Notes: generated from the sequence alone by a model not told the origin. Shown: positions 8,395 through 19,215, numbered from the stretch's first letter. The stretch is DNA of 64,000 bases from Diploptera punctata (GCA_030220185.1 JASPKZ010001233.1:1976001-2040000), one strand, 5' to 3'. A program made the numbers and translations.

Positions 8395-9940
8395 CAGATA
8401 TCACTAATTACTCATTTTGAAAAAATGCCTGAGCGTATTTTTTCCAAAGATGTAATAGACATGAATATTATTCATCTTAAATATTAGTTTAAAATGTTTC
8501 TTTTGTTAGTATAATCTTTAATTAATTTAATAAGTTACTTAACTAATACTGCAGAATAATGGTTAATACTGCATATGCAATTCAACATTGCATTACATCA
8601 TAATTAGGAAAAAAATATATTGTATACAGAAGTCATCCTCTAGTTTCTCTTCTTGTTCAGTAGTTTTCACTGCATCTTTACTGTAGTAATTGAAATAATA
8701 GTTTACTGACAAATTGTATTTTTTTGTGAATTTAACAGGAAGAAAATGACAGTCAGGCATCATTTGGATGAAGATATGGCTGTTAAATCTGAACCCAAGA
8801 CTAGAATTACAGTGTATGAACTGCATTAAGATGACCCACCAAGAAATGTATCACCTTGTGAACTAGTCTTCTCCTATCTTTGTTAGTTAATATTTCATTT
8901 GATGTTCTTTAATATTGCTTGAAAGTTAATATACTCAAAAGATTTAAAATTGAGAATTTGTTTTAATGCAATTCACTTAATGAAAAGCAAACAAAACATC
9001 TATCATTATAAGCTATGCTGTTATACTAAATTCACGATGTGTTTGTGATGGAAGTAAACAAGTGAAACTATATATGAAAAGCAAGGTTTACACAATGCTT
9101 TTTCAGTAATATTCCATGAGAGAGAGAGAGAGAGAGAGAGAGAAAAAAAATAGACAATACATTAAGTAAATTGAACCTCATAGTAATTTATTCGTATAAA
9201 AGTTCAATAGACAAAAAACATGTATCACTATTAAAAACGGCTGGGTGGGAGAAGAGCAGCTTTTTATTTACGCACTTTAAGAGTACCTAATTGCAGGAAA
9301 TATTAATAAAACATTATATTAAACGTATTTACTTTCGAAGAAGTAATTATCATATCTTTATTTTACTCTTAAATATGAAAATAAAGTGGGACTATTTCCT
9401 GTCATGACCACAAAGATTACAACAGTTCTTATTTCTAGCCAGCGATAAACCACCGATTATCACACTTTTAACCAGCGATACACCACCGATGACTAGCGAT
9501 AAACCCACTGCTAGAGCATATCTGTGGTTTCAACAAATTATGTCCGAATTTACCTTTTACTTATTTAACCGCATAAAATAATAAAAAGGACGTTCCCTGG
9601 AATTCACCTAGGTTAGAGTAATTGATTTAGGTTACAGTAATTGAATTAGGTTAGGTTAGCTTTTAGTTTCCTTGCATTTTAAATGTGATTTAATACGTAA
9701 AATAAATTACCTCTTTCTAACTGTTATTCTATGTAAAATTCAACATGTCTGACGGTTACAATGTAAAATCATATTTCCACTAGTTCATTTCATGATAGGG
9801 TTTACATATTTTGACGAAGGTAATTTCTCGAAGATAAATGGTATCATTAACACATTGTATTACTTTAAATTATATCAAAAATGTCATAAGTTGCATAAGT
9901 AAAAAGCTGGTCTTGTACAACCCCACCTTAAAAAACATAC
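8395..9940. other. mostly featureless; GA microsatellite
   Basis: No coding frame I can support. A (GA)n run lies at about 9118-9143. Short related segments with CCAGCGATAAACCACCGAT occur near 9440-9500. Possibly unique host sequence. Confidence 0.4.
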
Positions 9941-10079
9941 CTTTAATCAATACCTGAAGAAAAATTGATAATTAAAAATTAAAATTCTTGAACTGTTATA
10001 GGAAATATCACTGTGAGGTTTAATTAAAAAATTAAAAATAAAATTCTTTTTTACCTGACCACATATCCAGTCTCTGGCT

Positions 10080-10440
10080 ACTTTTGAAAGAAAGATATTA
10101 AGAGCTATTTTTGGAGCTGTGAAAGAAGGTGATATTTGGAGAAGAAGGAGAAATAGTGATTTGTATGAATTATAAAAGGAACCCGATTTAGTGAAGTATA
10201 TAAAAATTAATAGATTGGGCTGGGCTGGACATTTGATATGTATGGACAACAATAAAACTGTTAAAAAGATCTATATGGCACAACCATTACAAACCAGAAA
10301 AGTTGGAAGACTAAAATTAAGATGGGAAGATGATGTTTTGCAGGATATTAGAATTAGTAAAATTAGAAATTGGAAGAATGTAGCAGCAAATAGAAAAATC
10401 TGTAAAGATATTCTGAAGAAGGCTATGGCCCAAAATATGC
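10080..10440 (+). mobile_element. LINE ORF2 C-terminus
   Basis: The plus strand encodes ERKILRAIFG, then a LYEL segment, the GWAGHL block and GRLKLRWEDDVLQDI, ending WKNVAANR. This is the usual tail of insect non-LTR ORF2 proteins. There is one stop in the first third, and it is truncated at both ends. Confidence 0.7.
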
Positions 10441-10690
10441 TATCATGCCATATATGATGATATCCTGTTTTCTAATTAGACCAATTTCATAACCTTAATT
10501 ATTACATCTTCAGTAGTAGTTACACAACCGATGTTCTGTCATCTAGGAGCACTGCTATTTACTCCATCTGTTCAATCAATGGGTGGTAGTAGTGTTCCTG
10601 AACGACAGAACATCTACTGAAGATGTAACCACTAAGGTTAAGAAACCGATTTAATTAGAAGACAGGATATGAGATGTGGTAAAAGACACG
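10440..10690. repeat. PLE-derived hairpin
   Basis: Arms starting ATCCTGTTTTCTAATTAGA at the left and ending TTAATTAGAAGACAGGAT at the right meet near 10560. The block ATGTTCTGTC / GACAGAACAT is on both sides. The same terminal segment occurs at 54205-54300 and about 63000-63030. Confidence 0.7.
10617..10650 (+). ncRNA. hammerhead ribozyme core
   Basis: CTGAAGA at 10617-10623, helix II TAACC/GGTTA (5 bp), GAAAC at 10642-10646. Helix III would be ACCGAT, an imperfect palindrome. The left arm has a partner core with a weaker helix II. Confidence 0.5.
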
Positions 10691-10915
10691 ATTATATCCC
10701 CCATCACTTCCACTAATTGGGAGTGTATCCATCTACCAGATGCCAAATTTGTGATGATCCTCAGCAGGAAATGAACCAACATCATATGCTCCACTGCCTA
10801 CTTACCGCTGAGCTGAGAAGCCCAAAGAAGACAGGATTTTATCGGCTCGTTCTGGGAGGCCAGAGGGAAAATGGTATTGTCAATTCCTGCCATTTGATAA
10901 ATAAATAAAATATTT
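10690..10915 (+). mobile_element. LINE 3' end with Cys/His motif
   Basis: The plus strand encodes LGVYPSTRCQICDDPQQEMN followed by HHMLHC, a CCHC-type motif like the C-terminus of RNase H-bearing LINEs at 17.8, 34.5 and 37.4 kb. It ends in an AAATAAATAAA tail. The copy is short and 5'-truncated. Confidence 0.6.
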
Positions 10916-11941
10916 TCTTCTTTGCACAATGTTATAAAATCATCTCATCGTAGTGCAATCACGAATTTAGTCCATTTGTTAATCTGTTTTGGCCTCAACA
11001 GAAATACCATCCAAAAGCCTTTTTAGTGGACATCCTGGTCTTCTTTTTCCTGCAGGTTGATAGCTTAACATTTGTTTTGGTATCCTGTGATCTTCAATTC
11101 GATGAACATGTTGCATCCATCTTGACCTATAATCAGAAATTTTGTTTTCTAAAGGTCTTCTTCTTCTACTACAAGGTTTAGGCTATGCAGCCTGTTCCGG
11201 CGAAGTTAAAAGTGGAGTCCATCTTCTACATTGTCGGCCAACATCTCTTGTTCCTCTGGGATTATACAGGAAGATTCTTTTTGGTTTTCTTTCGTTGTTC
11301 ATTCTCATTAAGTGTTCTGTCCATTTCTTATTATTTTCGCTGATTTTATCTTCAATTTTATATATATTTAATTCTTCTCGTATAGTTTCATTCCTTATTC
11401 TATCCGCTCTTGTGCATCCTTTCACATTACGTAAAAATAGCATTTCCGCAGTCTGTATCCTGCTTTTATCCCTTGATTTCATTATCCAATTTTCACAACA
11501 ACAAAGGAACAGCTATTGTTTTATATAATTTAAGTTTCGTATCTTTCCTTGTTTTCCGACCTAAGGTTCTTTTTATGGTTCCACAAATAGCCTGAAATTT
11601 ATTTACTTTATTTTCCATATCTTTATTTTCTCTATAAGTTATATCACATCCTAAATATTGGAAATGTGATACTTGTTCTATTATTTTGTTATCCAGTACA
11701 ATTTTTGATCTAATTCCATATTTACCAATAAATACCATTACTTTTGACTTGTTTATTGATATTTTACAATTATATCTATTGGCTATTAATTTAAATTTAT
11801 ATGCTAACATTTGGAGCTCATTTTCAGATTCTGCTAAAAGTACAACATCGTCAGCGAATAATAAAGCATTTAATGATGTTTTTATTATTAATTTAACATT
11901 TCTCAATGAAAGATAAATTAAATTTGAAGAGAAAAATTTTC

Positions 11942-12014
11942 GCCTAGACCGGGACTCGAACCCGGGACCCTTGGCTTTCCGGGCCAAGTGCTCTACCAAC
12001 TGAGCTACCGAGGC
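11942..12014 (-). tRNA. tRNA-like cloverleaf, GGA in anticodon position
   Basis: 73 nt, almost identical to 310-382 and 12106-12178. A box TAGCTCAGTTGG and B box GGTTCGAGTCC match the Pol III consensus exactly. Loop CCGGAAA and short variable loop. T5 follows at the downstream side on the minus strand. Confidence 0.55.
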
Positions 12015-12105
12015 GAGTTACGATCTAGACGCAAATTTTTCTCTTATTTGGCGATAGGGAATTACAACGTATATAAGAGAAAAATTTGCGTCTAGATCGT
12101 AACTC

Positions 12106-12178
12106 GCCTCGGTAGCTCAGTTGGTAGAGCACTTGGCCCGGAAAGCCAAGGGTCCCGGGTTCGAGTCCCGGTCTAGGC
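12106..12178 (+). tRNA. tRNA-like cloverleaf, GGA in anticodon position
   Basis: Plus-strand partner of 11942-12014 in the same inserted palindrome. Acceptor GCCTCGG/TCTAGGC, B box GGTTCGAGTCC, followed by GAAAATTTTTCTC, which supplies a T5 Pol III terminator. Being part of an inserted repeat argues against a standard tRNA-Ser gene. Confidence 0.55.
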
Positions 12179-12934
12179 GAAAATTTTTCTCTTCAAATTT
12201 AATAAAGCATTTATTTTATCTTAATTATCAATTAATATTCCTTCATTAGTTAAAACCTTCTTCCATTCTTTTAGGATATCGTCCATATAAATATTAAATA
12301 ATATAGGTGAGAGTGAACACCCTTGTTGTACTCCTTGGTTTATTTGAAAAAAGTTTTCTAAAGGTTCCATGTGTAATCCTTCTAAGATGTCTTCATTTTT
12401 TAATATCTAGTAGTGTGTATCCTGCAGTCCTCCAAAGGTACCTCATTTCAGCAGATCTTAGTCTTTATATCCTTCTGTTTCAGTGTCCATACTTCGCTAC
12501 CATATAAAAGAGTTGGAATAGCCAATGTATTATACACTTTTAATCTTGAATGATTTTGGACTAACTGTGGCTTGAAGATACAATTTATTAACCCTAAAAT
12601 CCTTATAAATTTGATATTTTTACATTTACATCCTTTTCTTCTTCATATGAGATATTGCATCCTTGATATGTAAAATTATTCACCTGCTCTAAAATGTCTA
12701 TTGCCATCCTATTCATCCTTCCTTTTTTTAATTCCAACTTCCGAGGAATCCAATATTATCCTTTTATTGTCAAGTAAAATTTTACTTCTGATAGGATCTA
12801 CACCTTGAAATGCCATCATTTTTGTTTTCTCTGTAGATATCTTCAATCCATATTCTTCTGTAATTTTGTTAAGTCCATACAGACCTTTCTGCACATTTTC
12901 TTCTGAATTTCCAATTATTATTTGGTCATAATAT

Positions 12935-13020
12935 TTGCAAATTCAGAACATAATCTGCAGAAAGATCTGTATGGACTTCACAAAATTACATAAGAATATG
13001 GATTGAAGATACATTATAAA
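12935..13020 (+). mobile_element. inverted 5' piece of LINE-B
   Basis: The plus strand here (AGAAAGATCTGTATGGACTT and ATATGGATTGAAGATA) repeats in inverted orientation a segment present on the minus strand at about 12830-12900. A 5' inversion of this kind is what twin priming produces during LINE insertion. Confidence 0.6.
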
Positions 13021-13029
13021 ATAATTTTA

Positions 13030-13940
13030 AAAATTAAACAAAATAGTAAACCATGCTGCATTCACGAGCTGATGAGTATTAGATACCAGAATGCAAATGT
13101 GTGAACTGTACATGGAAGTGTTTGATGCTATTTATCAGTGAGAGGACAGACATCTGTTTGCTTCCACCTCTGAGACATCTTGAATTTATTATAGACATAT
13201 TTATATAGCTCATACTGATCAGTCATTGTTATCAGTTGTAAGGTCATCAAAAAAATTGAGTAAATAAATGTTTAATATATTTTTTATTTATTAAAAAGGT
13301 TTGATTGATAGTTATTAAATAAGATAATTATTTTCTTGCATAATGAAATGAAAATGCATAATTAGTGATTAAATTCAAACCATAGTACATATCAAAATTT
13401 ATGTCATAGAAGGCAGTTAATTTCGCTTTGTCTTAATAATTGATATCTAATGATTTATGAAAAAAAAATCAGAATTTTTCGTTTGAAATTCTTGTGACTG
13501 GTGCTTAAGGATACCGAGGAAACTTACCTACACTTTTAAAGAAAATTATGGGCTCATTTGAAATTCATTATGCTTAGGTTATATAAGATTTTGTTGATTT
13601 TTATGTTTCTATAAACAATAGTTTTCTTTAAATGAAAACATTGACCTAACATCCGTGGGAATCTTCTGAATGTTTTTCGTATCTATTATATTATTTTCTA
13701 AATGTTTTTACAGGAGGCAATTTTATACCAAGCTTAACCAATGATATCACAGTAAAGACAAAGGTTTTGTAAATATTGTGAGATCATCTAATTCAAAATA
13801 TGTCACAGGTATTGAAGAATAATTGACAGCCTTTATGTAACTTCGGAGTTCAGTATTTTTCTTTCAGTTATATGATTTTTTTTAGTTATTAGACATTTTT
13901 TAATATAAAGATTCTTGTGAAATTGTAATTTGTAATTAAA
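13030..13940. other. no recognisable feature
   Basis: AT-rich sequence without a supported frame or repeat match. Confidence 0.4.
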
Positions 13941-13944
13941 ACAT

Positions 13945-14080
13945 TACATCATATTTTAAAGAGAACATTTTTTGCCTGAATGAGGACTTGAACCCAAGAC
14001 CTCTACTGGAGCTACTCAGACAACACCCTGCCTTGATATAATTTTTTCTCTCTTATAATCCCACATCTCAATAGCAATAA
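13945..14080 (-). repeat. degenerate tRNA-like unit (locus T6)
   Basis: GAGAACATTTTTTGCCTGAA, a B-box complement (GGACTTGAACCCAAG) and a closing ATTTTTTCTCTCTTAT bracket resemble the other units, but the D arm and most of the anticodon arm are deleted. Confidence 0.5.
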
Positions 14081-14169
14081 AACTTCATTCATAATGGAAT
14101 TCGGTTGGGTTTAAATCAAGAAGACACTATGGTAGGATATTTACACTAATTACTAATTTTATAATGTAT

Positions 14170-14710
14170 AATAGTAATAAATAAGTTGAATCAGGAGTCA
14201 TCATACCTTATAACTTGTGTTCTTTTGAACTAGTTTCGCCATATCTGTATAACATTGTCAGCTTTTCTAGAGTGTTGAAATTTACATTGTCAGCCCTGGA
14301 TTTCAGCTCCCACTCTATCTTTTAACTGACTGAAAAACTTGTAAATGAATTTCAAAATTCATATTTTTTTTTTTAAATTCCCAGGGAAAAAGATTTGATT
14401 TACAAGCTCTTTGGTCAGCCAAAAGATGGAATGGGCCAAAAACATGAATTTCAACAGTCTGCAAAAGCTAACGATGATATACAAATGTACCAAAACTATA
14501 TTTGAAGAGAAAAGTTATACGCTCAGACCGGGATATGAACCCAGGACCTCTGGATTTCTAAGCCAATGCTCTATCTGAGTACTCCAATCTAAACACAAAT
14601 TTTTCTCTTATACATTACTATTTTCCAAGCGCCGAATGTTATGAGTCTTTATTGAAACTAGTTCAAAAGAACACAAAAAGTTATGACGCAAGGTAACTCA
14701 GGATTTACCT
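14170..14710. mobile_element. PLE inverted pair, right arm split by a tRNA-like unit
   Basis: Left arm (minus) starts at CATACCTTATAACTTGTGTTC and runs to the CCCACTCTATCTTTT block. Right arm (plus) starts near 14385 (GGGAAAAAGATTTGATTTACAAG) and ends with AGAACACAAAAAGTTATGA near 14680. The left arm carries a hammerhead with CTGACAA (14261-14255), a paired helix II with two wobble pairs, GAAAC (14237-14233) and helix III ACTAGT. In the right arm a tRNA-like unit at 14497-14655 lies between the first box and GAAAC. Confidence 0.7.
14497..14655 (-). repeat. tRNA-like unit inside PLE (locus T7)
   Basis: TATATTTGAAGAGAAAAG opens a minus-strand tRNA-like domain (14521 to about 14580) that lacks part of the D arm, then AAATTTTTCTCTTATACATT and the start of the next segment. 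It interrupts the PLE right arm between helix II and GAAAC, so it is the younger insertion. Confidence 0.65.
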
Positions 14711-14719
14711 TATTTTTTA

Positions 14720-15080
14720 AGAACAACCTCTCTTCCTATTAATGTATAATGGTCTTCTTGATTTAGAAGCATCCCATCATAGATACTTTGATGGAATTTC
14801 TATACACTATTTTAAGTTAAAATTACAAATTTTAGCTTAAAATAGTGTAAAAATTCTACTCGGTTATCAATTTTATAATAATTTATGTCTTTTTAATTTA
14901 GAAGCAATCCAATTGCATTGTGATTGAATTTTGCTGCTACTTGGATGCAGGATTATAAGAGAAAAATTTGTGTCGGGTGGGAGTTACCTCAGTAGCTCAA
15001 GTCAATAGAGTCCCAGTGTATAAAGCTGGAGTTCTTGGGTTCAAGTCCCGATTTAGGGAGAAACAAAATTCTCTTTGAAA
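14720..15080 (+). repeat. divergent tRNA-like unit (locus T8)
   Basis: The sequence before 14940 is a diverged inter-domain segment with two copies of TTTAGAAGCA. From 14955 GAGAAAAATTTGTGTCGG leads into a tRNA-like domain at about 14984-15057 (AGTAGCTCAAG, GGTTCAAGTCCCG) and then AAAATTCTC. The anticodon arm is not clearly paired. A sister subfamily of the main repeat. Confidence 0.5.
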
Positions 15081-15089
15081 TTAATTTTA

Positions 15090-15109
15090 TAGAACTTATC
15101 TGAGTATAA

Positions 15110-15144
<35 letters not shown>

Positions 15145-15660
15145 CACATACATAAAAATTTTAATCTGAGTATATTAATTTACTTATCATATAATGATAT
15201 CATGTATTTGAAATGCGTGGCAACAGTGTTTCTGTAGGATCTTATCTTAAGCAATGTGTGGTATGAGATTCATTGGATGACATTAAGTTGTGTGTGTTAA
15301 ATGTGCCAAAATTGTTACTGTATCTAATGTACTTAAAATGATTCCTTGCAACTTTTGTGCATCTCTTAATAACATCCTTCAATGGATTAGTTTAACTTTT
15401 TTTTTTTGTATTTGCAAACAATAGGTATAGAATTCTTTTTTTAAGTATGTGACTAAATGTCGTTTCTAGCAAAATAGGGAGAAGATATAGTATTTCTCTC
15501 CCTAAAGAAGTGAAATATTTAATTTAAGAAAGAAAATTTAATACTTGAACCAGGATTTAATTATTAATTTTTTAGCATTAATTTTTCTTTCTTAAATTAG
15601 ATTCTATCCAGGATTGGAAAATGTTAATTCAAATAAAAATATTGAAGAAGTGAAATATTA
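15090..15660. other. TA microsatellite and small inverted repeat
   Basis: A (TA)n run lies at about 15122-15144. AATTTAAGAAAGAAAATTTA near 15520 and its complement near 15580-15600 form an inverted repeat. GAAGTGAAATATT occurs at both 15505 and 15645. No coding frame. Confidence 0.45.
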
Positions 15661-15664
15661 CCTA

Positions 15665-16300
15665 ACAGTCATCATCATCATCATCCATTCAAGTATGTAG
15701 GCCATGTGCCTGTTATGATCTCAAAGAAGATTTTTCCATCTAGCACTTTTTTGGACATCCCAGCGATCTTTTCCCTTGGGAGTAGTAACGAAGCATAGCT
15801 TTTGAAATTCTGTTCGATGGCATTCGTGGAAGATGGGCTTTCCAGTTGTTCTGGTACTTTTGTATATGATGGAGAATGGCTTCTATATCCAACTTTTCCA
15901 TAATTTCCTCATTTATTTTATGGTCCCACTCTGTACAGCCTGCTGTACGGTGCATAAATCACATCTCATTGCCTGTAATTTGGCATTCATATCTTAATAC
16001 TGGTCTTGCGAGAACATTATAAAGCTGTAAACTTCAGTTCTTTTGACTAAAGATGGTTTCATAATACTATTAATTATCCCTATTGTTTTTGTGAAATTTG
16101 TGATTTTCTTTCCTATATCAGCTTCATATTGAAATGTTAAATTATAACACAATTAAATTCATATATTCGTTTCATCATCCAAAACAATTTTGCCAGGTAT
16201 AGGGTATTTCCTGCAAAATACCATCACTTTAGTTTTTCTTGTATTAATTTCTATATTGTACCTTTTTTGAAATTTTTTAAAAATTATATTATAAAAAAAA
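15665..16300 (-). mobile_element. LINE ORF2 C-terminal half, decayed
   Basis: The minus strand encodes HRTAGCTEWDHKINEEIMEK, then ILHHIQKYQNNWKAHLPRMP and GKRSLGCPKK in one frame (15740-15955). Upstream remnants match a VFCRKYPIPGKIVLD-like stretch. Stops and frameshifts interrupt the rest. The 3' end is near 15665 with CATCAT repeats. Confidence 0.65.
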
Positions 16301-16649
16301 ATATTGAATATTATTTTTGGATGCTGTTGACAAATATATATATATATATATATATATAGTCCATCATGCAGGAACTTCTTAAACTAAACAAATTCCTCAG
16401 CTAGTCAAATTTATAGACAAATTTTGCTGGTTTGTGGAATAGATCTTTATTTTGTTAATTATATCATATGTTTCCAGTTCTTTTGATTTAAAAAAAATTA
16501 TTCACATTATGAAATTTATCATTCTCTGTTTTGTATATCTTTGAAGAAATCAGTAATATAACAGTCATTTTGAAAAGAAAAACTCATCATTGCGAGTGTT
16601 AAGTATAAATAAAAACACAAATAATTAATAATGTTTATAATATTTTAAA

Positions 16650-16856
16650 CTCCATGGCGTTATAGGCCTAGAAGGCCCATGATCTATAAATAGCTGCTCC
16701 CCTAGCACTGCAGCCTGGTTTTGTCAACCTGGAACTGCTACTCATGGTAGCTACCCAAATTCTTCTTGATATTGTGTGGGCTTTGGTCCCATATTGATCG
16801 AAATTCCATGAGAACATTTCTTCCTCCATGGAGACTTAAACCAGTCCAAGTCCCGT
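16650..16856 (-). mobile_element. SINE copy, diverged
   Basis: The minus strand carries the SINE also found at 35262, 52081 and 21790: GGGACTTGGACTGGTTTAAG near the tRNA-derived head, the CATGGAGGAAGAAAT box, GGTAGCTACC, and a CTAGGCCTATAACGCCATGGAGT end. About 20 percent diverged by eye. Confidence 0.65.
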
Positions 16857-17019
16857 TTTTTTTTTAATTTTATAGTCCTTGGTAGAAAACATGTTCCATT
16901 TCTAAAAAAAGTAGGACATACTACATGCTCATTGTTTTATCTTGCTATCTCTAGTAATATTGTATTCTGTTCCCACGTACCCTATTTAAACATAATAACA
17001 AATTACTATATATTTTGAT

Positions 17020-17950
17020 ATTTTACTAAATATTTTGATCAGAGATGACCCTCTTACTTTTGAACCAATTAACATTCCGCTAAATCTAGAAGAACCAGTT
17101 ACAAAATCTGAAACTCCCACACTTGTACTAAAAGCTCTAGCATTAGAAGTTGTGAATAAGAGATATCCACCAGAAGAATGGTTACATGTCTACACAGATG
17201 GATCTACTATTGATAACAACTCAGGATCAGGAATTACATGTGCATTATTTTCATTTTATCAACCAGCAGGATACCACACAACAAATTTTGATGCAGAAGT
17301 AACGGCTATTCATATTTCACTCCAACAATTACTATACAGAATAAATAAATTTCAAAATGCGGTCATACTCTCTGATTCTAAGGCAGCAATGTATGCAATA
17401 AATTCACAGAAAATTAAGTCAATACAAATTAAAGAGTGCTACAAAATGATTCAACAACTCCAAAAACTACAGAAAAGAATTCAATTGCAATGGATACCTG
17501 CACATTGTGGAATTGCTGGAAATGACACTGCTGATTTTCTTGCCAAAAAAGGCTCCAATTTAATTCAGAATACTACTAAAAGCTTACCTTTCACATCCAT
17601 AAAAAGAATAGTTAAAAACAAATATAAAATCAAACAAAACCAAGACCTATGTAATAAAGCCAAAGACAAAAAATGGAATATTTTAGTAAAGAAGCCAGAT
17701 ATTATCCAGAATTTCCACGTAAAACTACAGTAGCAAAATTTAGACTGCTTACAGAACATGACTATTTAGCCAAACATTTATATAAAATAGGAATCTACAC
17801 GAATCCAAATTGTCCTCTATGCAATAAAGACGAAGAAATGAATGAAGAACACCTACAAACCTGTGAAGTATTACCTGTTGGATCCACAATAGAGAAATAT
17901 TGGAGAGCAAGAACGCTAATGGCTTCGGTGCCAAGGCCCAGCATTTGAAA
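17020..17950 (+). mobile_element. RNase H-bearing LINE, 3' end (one frameshift)
   Basis: The frame from 17035 to 17733 encodes a type I RNase H domain: YTDGSTIDNNSGSG at the first catalytic Asp, DAEVTAIHISL with the Glu, LSDSKAAMYAI with the second Asp, and WIPAHCGIAGNDTADFLAKK with His and the last Asp. A frameshift near 17710 moves to the frame ending at 17948, with TVAKFRLLTEHDYLAKHLYK and a CPLCNKDEEMNEEHLQTC CCHC motif. An RNase H followed by CCHC is known from I/Jockey-type non-LTR elements. The RT is absent. Confidence 0.8.
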
Positions 17951-17954
17951 ACAA

Positions 17955-18425
17955 CAACAACACAAATTACTATCTACTTTTGTTCTCCCTATTGTAAACT
18001 GTCAAAATCTATGCTGTTAGCAAAGTCTGACATAAATTGACCCAAATTCATTCTTTGCTATAGGCCACTTCCCTCCACTCATTTTAACGTTGTCTATCAG
18101 TATTTATCTTAGACTTTTTTAGTCTGTCTTGTTTGTAACTCATTTCTGCACACACATCATTCTTCTTAATCTTAAAACTGTGGATTTTAATGATTTATTC
18201 TATCATGGCAGTAAGTAAATTACTCAGATTTGGTGACATTTGAATTTTCAGTTTTAATCTTTCTTGCACACTACAGTAGAGTCAGTGTAAAAACCAGTAG
18301 CGAATCACATGACGGCTTTTGATCAGCTGACTAGTTGCTTCACTAACAGTGGTTGTCGTCAAGGTTACAGGACAACAGACACACAGAGGATGTTACAAGT
18401 CTACCCTTGTACTACTACCAGTTCT
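17955..18425. other. no recognisable feature
   Basis: No supported frame. Slightly richer in GC near 18300-18400 but without a repeat match. Confidence 0.4.
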
Positions 18426-18429
18426 CACA

Positions 18430-19215
18430 TACTTACTTACTTACTCACTGGCACTATCGAACCCGTAGGTTCATGGCCGCGTGGACATAAGCTCTCCATA
18501 CATCCCTATCCTGAGCTAATGCTTTCCAATCATTCCCTGTATAATCTACTTCCCTCAAATCATAGTTAATGTTGTTCTCCCACCTCATTCTTGGTCTACC
18601 AACTGGGCGTTTTCCTTCTGGCTTTCCTACAAGAAGTTTCCATGCACGTCTTTCATTCCCCATACGCGCAACATGTCCTGCCCATTGCAGTCTACGGGAC
18701 TTAACTGTTCTTATTATATCTGGCTTCCTATAAAGACCATGTAGTTCATTGTTATGTAGTCTTCTCCATTCACCTGTCTGTTCATCTCTCTTTGGTCCAA
18801 AAATTTTCCTAAGAACTTTATTCTCAAATACTCGTAATCTCCTTTCCTCCCTTAAAGTTGGTTGGTTGGTATCTAATGTCGAGCACTTGATAATGAAATC
18901 ATTCGCTCTCTTGCACTCCAATATTTAGCAGAAAGGCTGGTCTCTTCTACAAAAGCTGGACAACGGAGGAGATGGTTTCTTTCTATATCTTCATTTAAAT
19001 TCCTCCCTTAAAGTAAGAGTCCATGTTTCGCACCCATATAATATAACTGGTAGAATAATAGTTTTATATATTTTCAGCTTAACGTTTTTCGAAAGGAGTT
19101 GGGACATCAAAAGTCGCTGCAATGCATAATAGTTCTCACATTCTTTTTCAAAATAATCTAACATCTGGTTTGCGAATTGACAGTCTTCTGACTCTTCCGT
19201 GGTGTCATGACTTAA
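18430..19215 (-). mobile_element. LINE-E, 5'-truncated, with nested insertion
   Basis: On the minus strand the 5' part encodes SVNLSHDTTEESEDCQFANQ, then KLKIYKTIILPVILYGCETW and TL. After the insertion at 18859-18999 it continues RRLRVFENKVLRKIFGPKRD, HGLYRKPDI, RRLQWAGHVARMGN, GRPRMRWENN and QDRDVWRAYVHAAMNLR. The frame is nearly intact apart from the insertion. The 3' tail is TAAG repeats. A shorter copy lies at 6047-6462. Confidence 0.85.
18859..18999 (-). mobile_element. RNase H LINE 3' end inserted in LINE-E
   Basis: 141 bp identical in order to the reverse complement of the 3' end of the LINE at 34020-34660, ending in CCAA repeats on the minus strand. The 15-bp direct repeat TTCCTCCCTTAAAGT at 18844-18858 and 19000-19014 is its target-site duplication. 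Confidence 0.85.

Larger units (their letters stand above)
11873..12200. mobile_element. tRNA-like palindromic insertion with 13-bp duplication (locus T5)
   Basis: A 328-bp insertion inside LINE-A, flanked by AATAAAGCATTTA at 11860-11872 and 12201-12213. It consists of two tRNA-like domains head to head (11942-12014 minus, 12106-12178 plus) with a short centre at about 12045-12060. The right end stops just after TTTTTCTCTTCAAATTT, and the left end carries more of the inter-domain segment. Variable-length duplications of this size are typical of target-primed reverse transcription, so the element moved through RNA. Confidence 0.85.
11157..12352 (-). mobile_element. LINE-A inserted into LINE-B
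   Basis: The minus strand encodes an RT segment (QGCSLSPILFNIYMDDILKEW at the 5' side, then NALLFADDVVLLAES), an FQYLGCDITY segment, and the 3' block DKIKSENNKKWTEHLMRMN. FADD is the RT active-site motif. The 3' end carries a short GAA repeat tail. It is 5'-truncated within the RT domain. It is itself interrupted by the tRNA-like palindrome at 11873-12200, which splits the RT domain immediately upstream of FADD. Confidence 0.85.
10925..12965 (-). mobile_element. LINE-B, 5'-truncated and split
   Basis: Two segments, 10925-11156 and 12353-12965, belong to one minus-strand LINE. The second encodes YGLKISTEKTKMMAFQGVDP, FTYQGC and LLYGSEVWTLKQKDI, and the first the 3' part. A parallel copy at 41290-42090 has the same segments contiguous. 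The gap is the LINE-A insertion, with a 13-bp direct repeat GTTTTCTAAAGGT at 11144-11156 and 12353-12365. Confidence 0.8.

Noticed and set aside
11942..12178. Genuine tRNA-Ser(GGA) genes
   Set aside because: The variable loop is 4-5 nt, base 33 is C, and the copies sit in an inserted palindrome with a target duplication.
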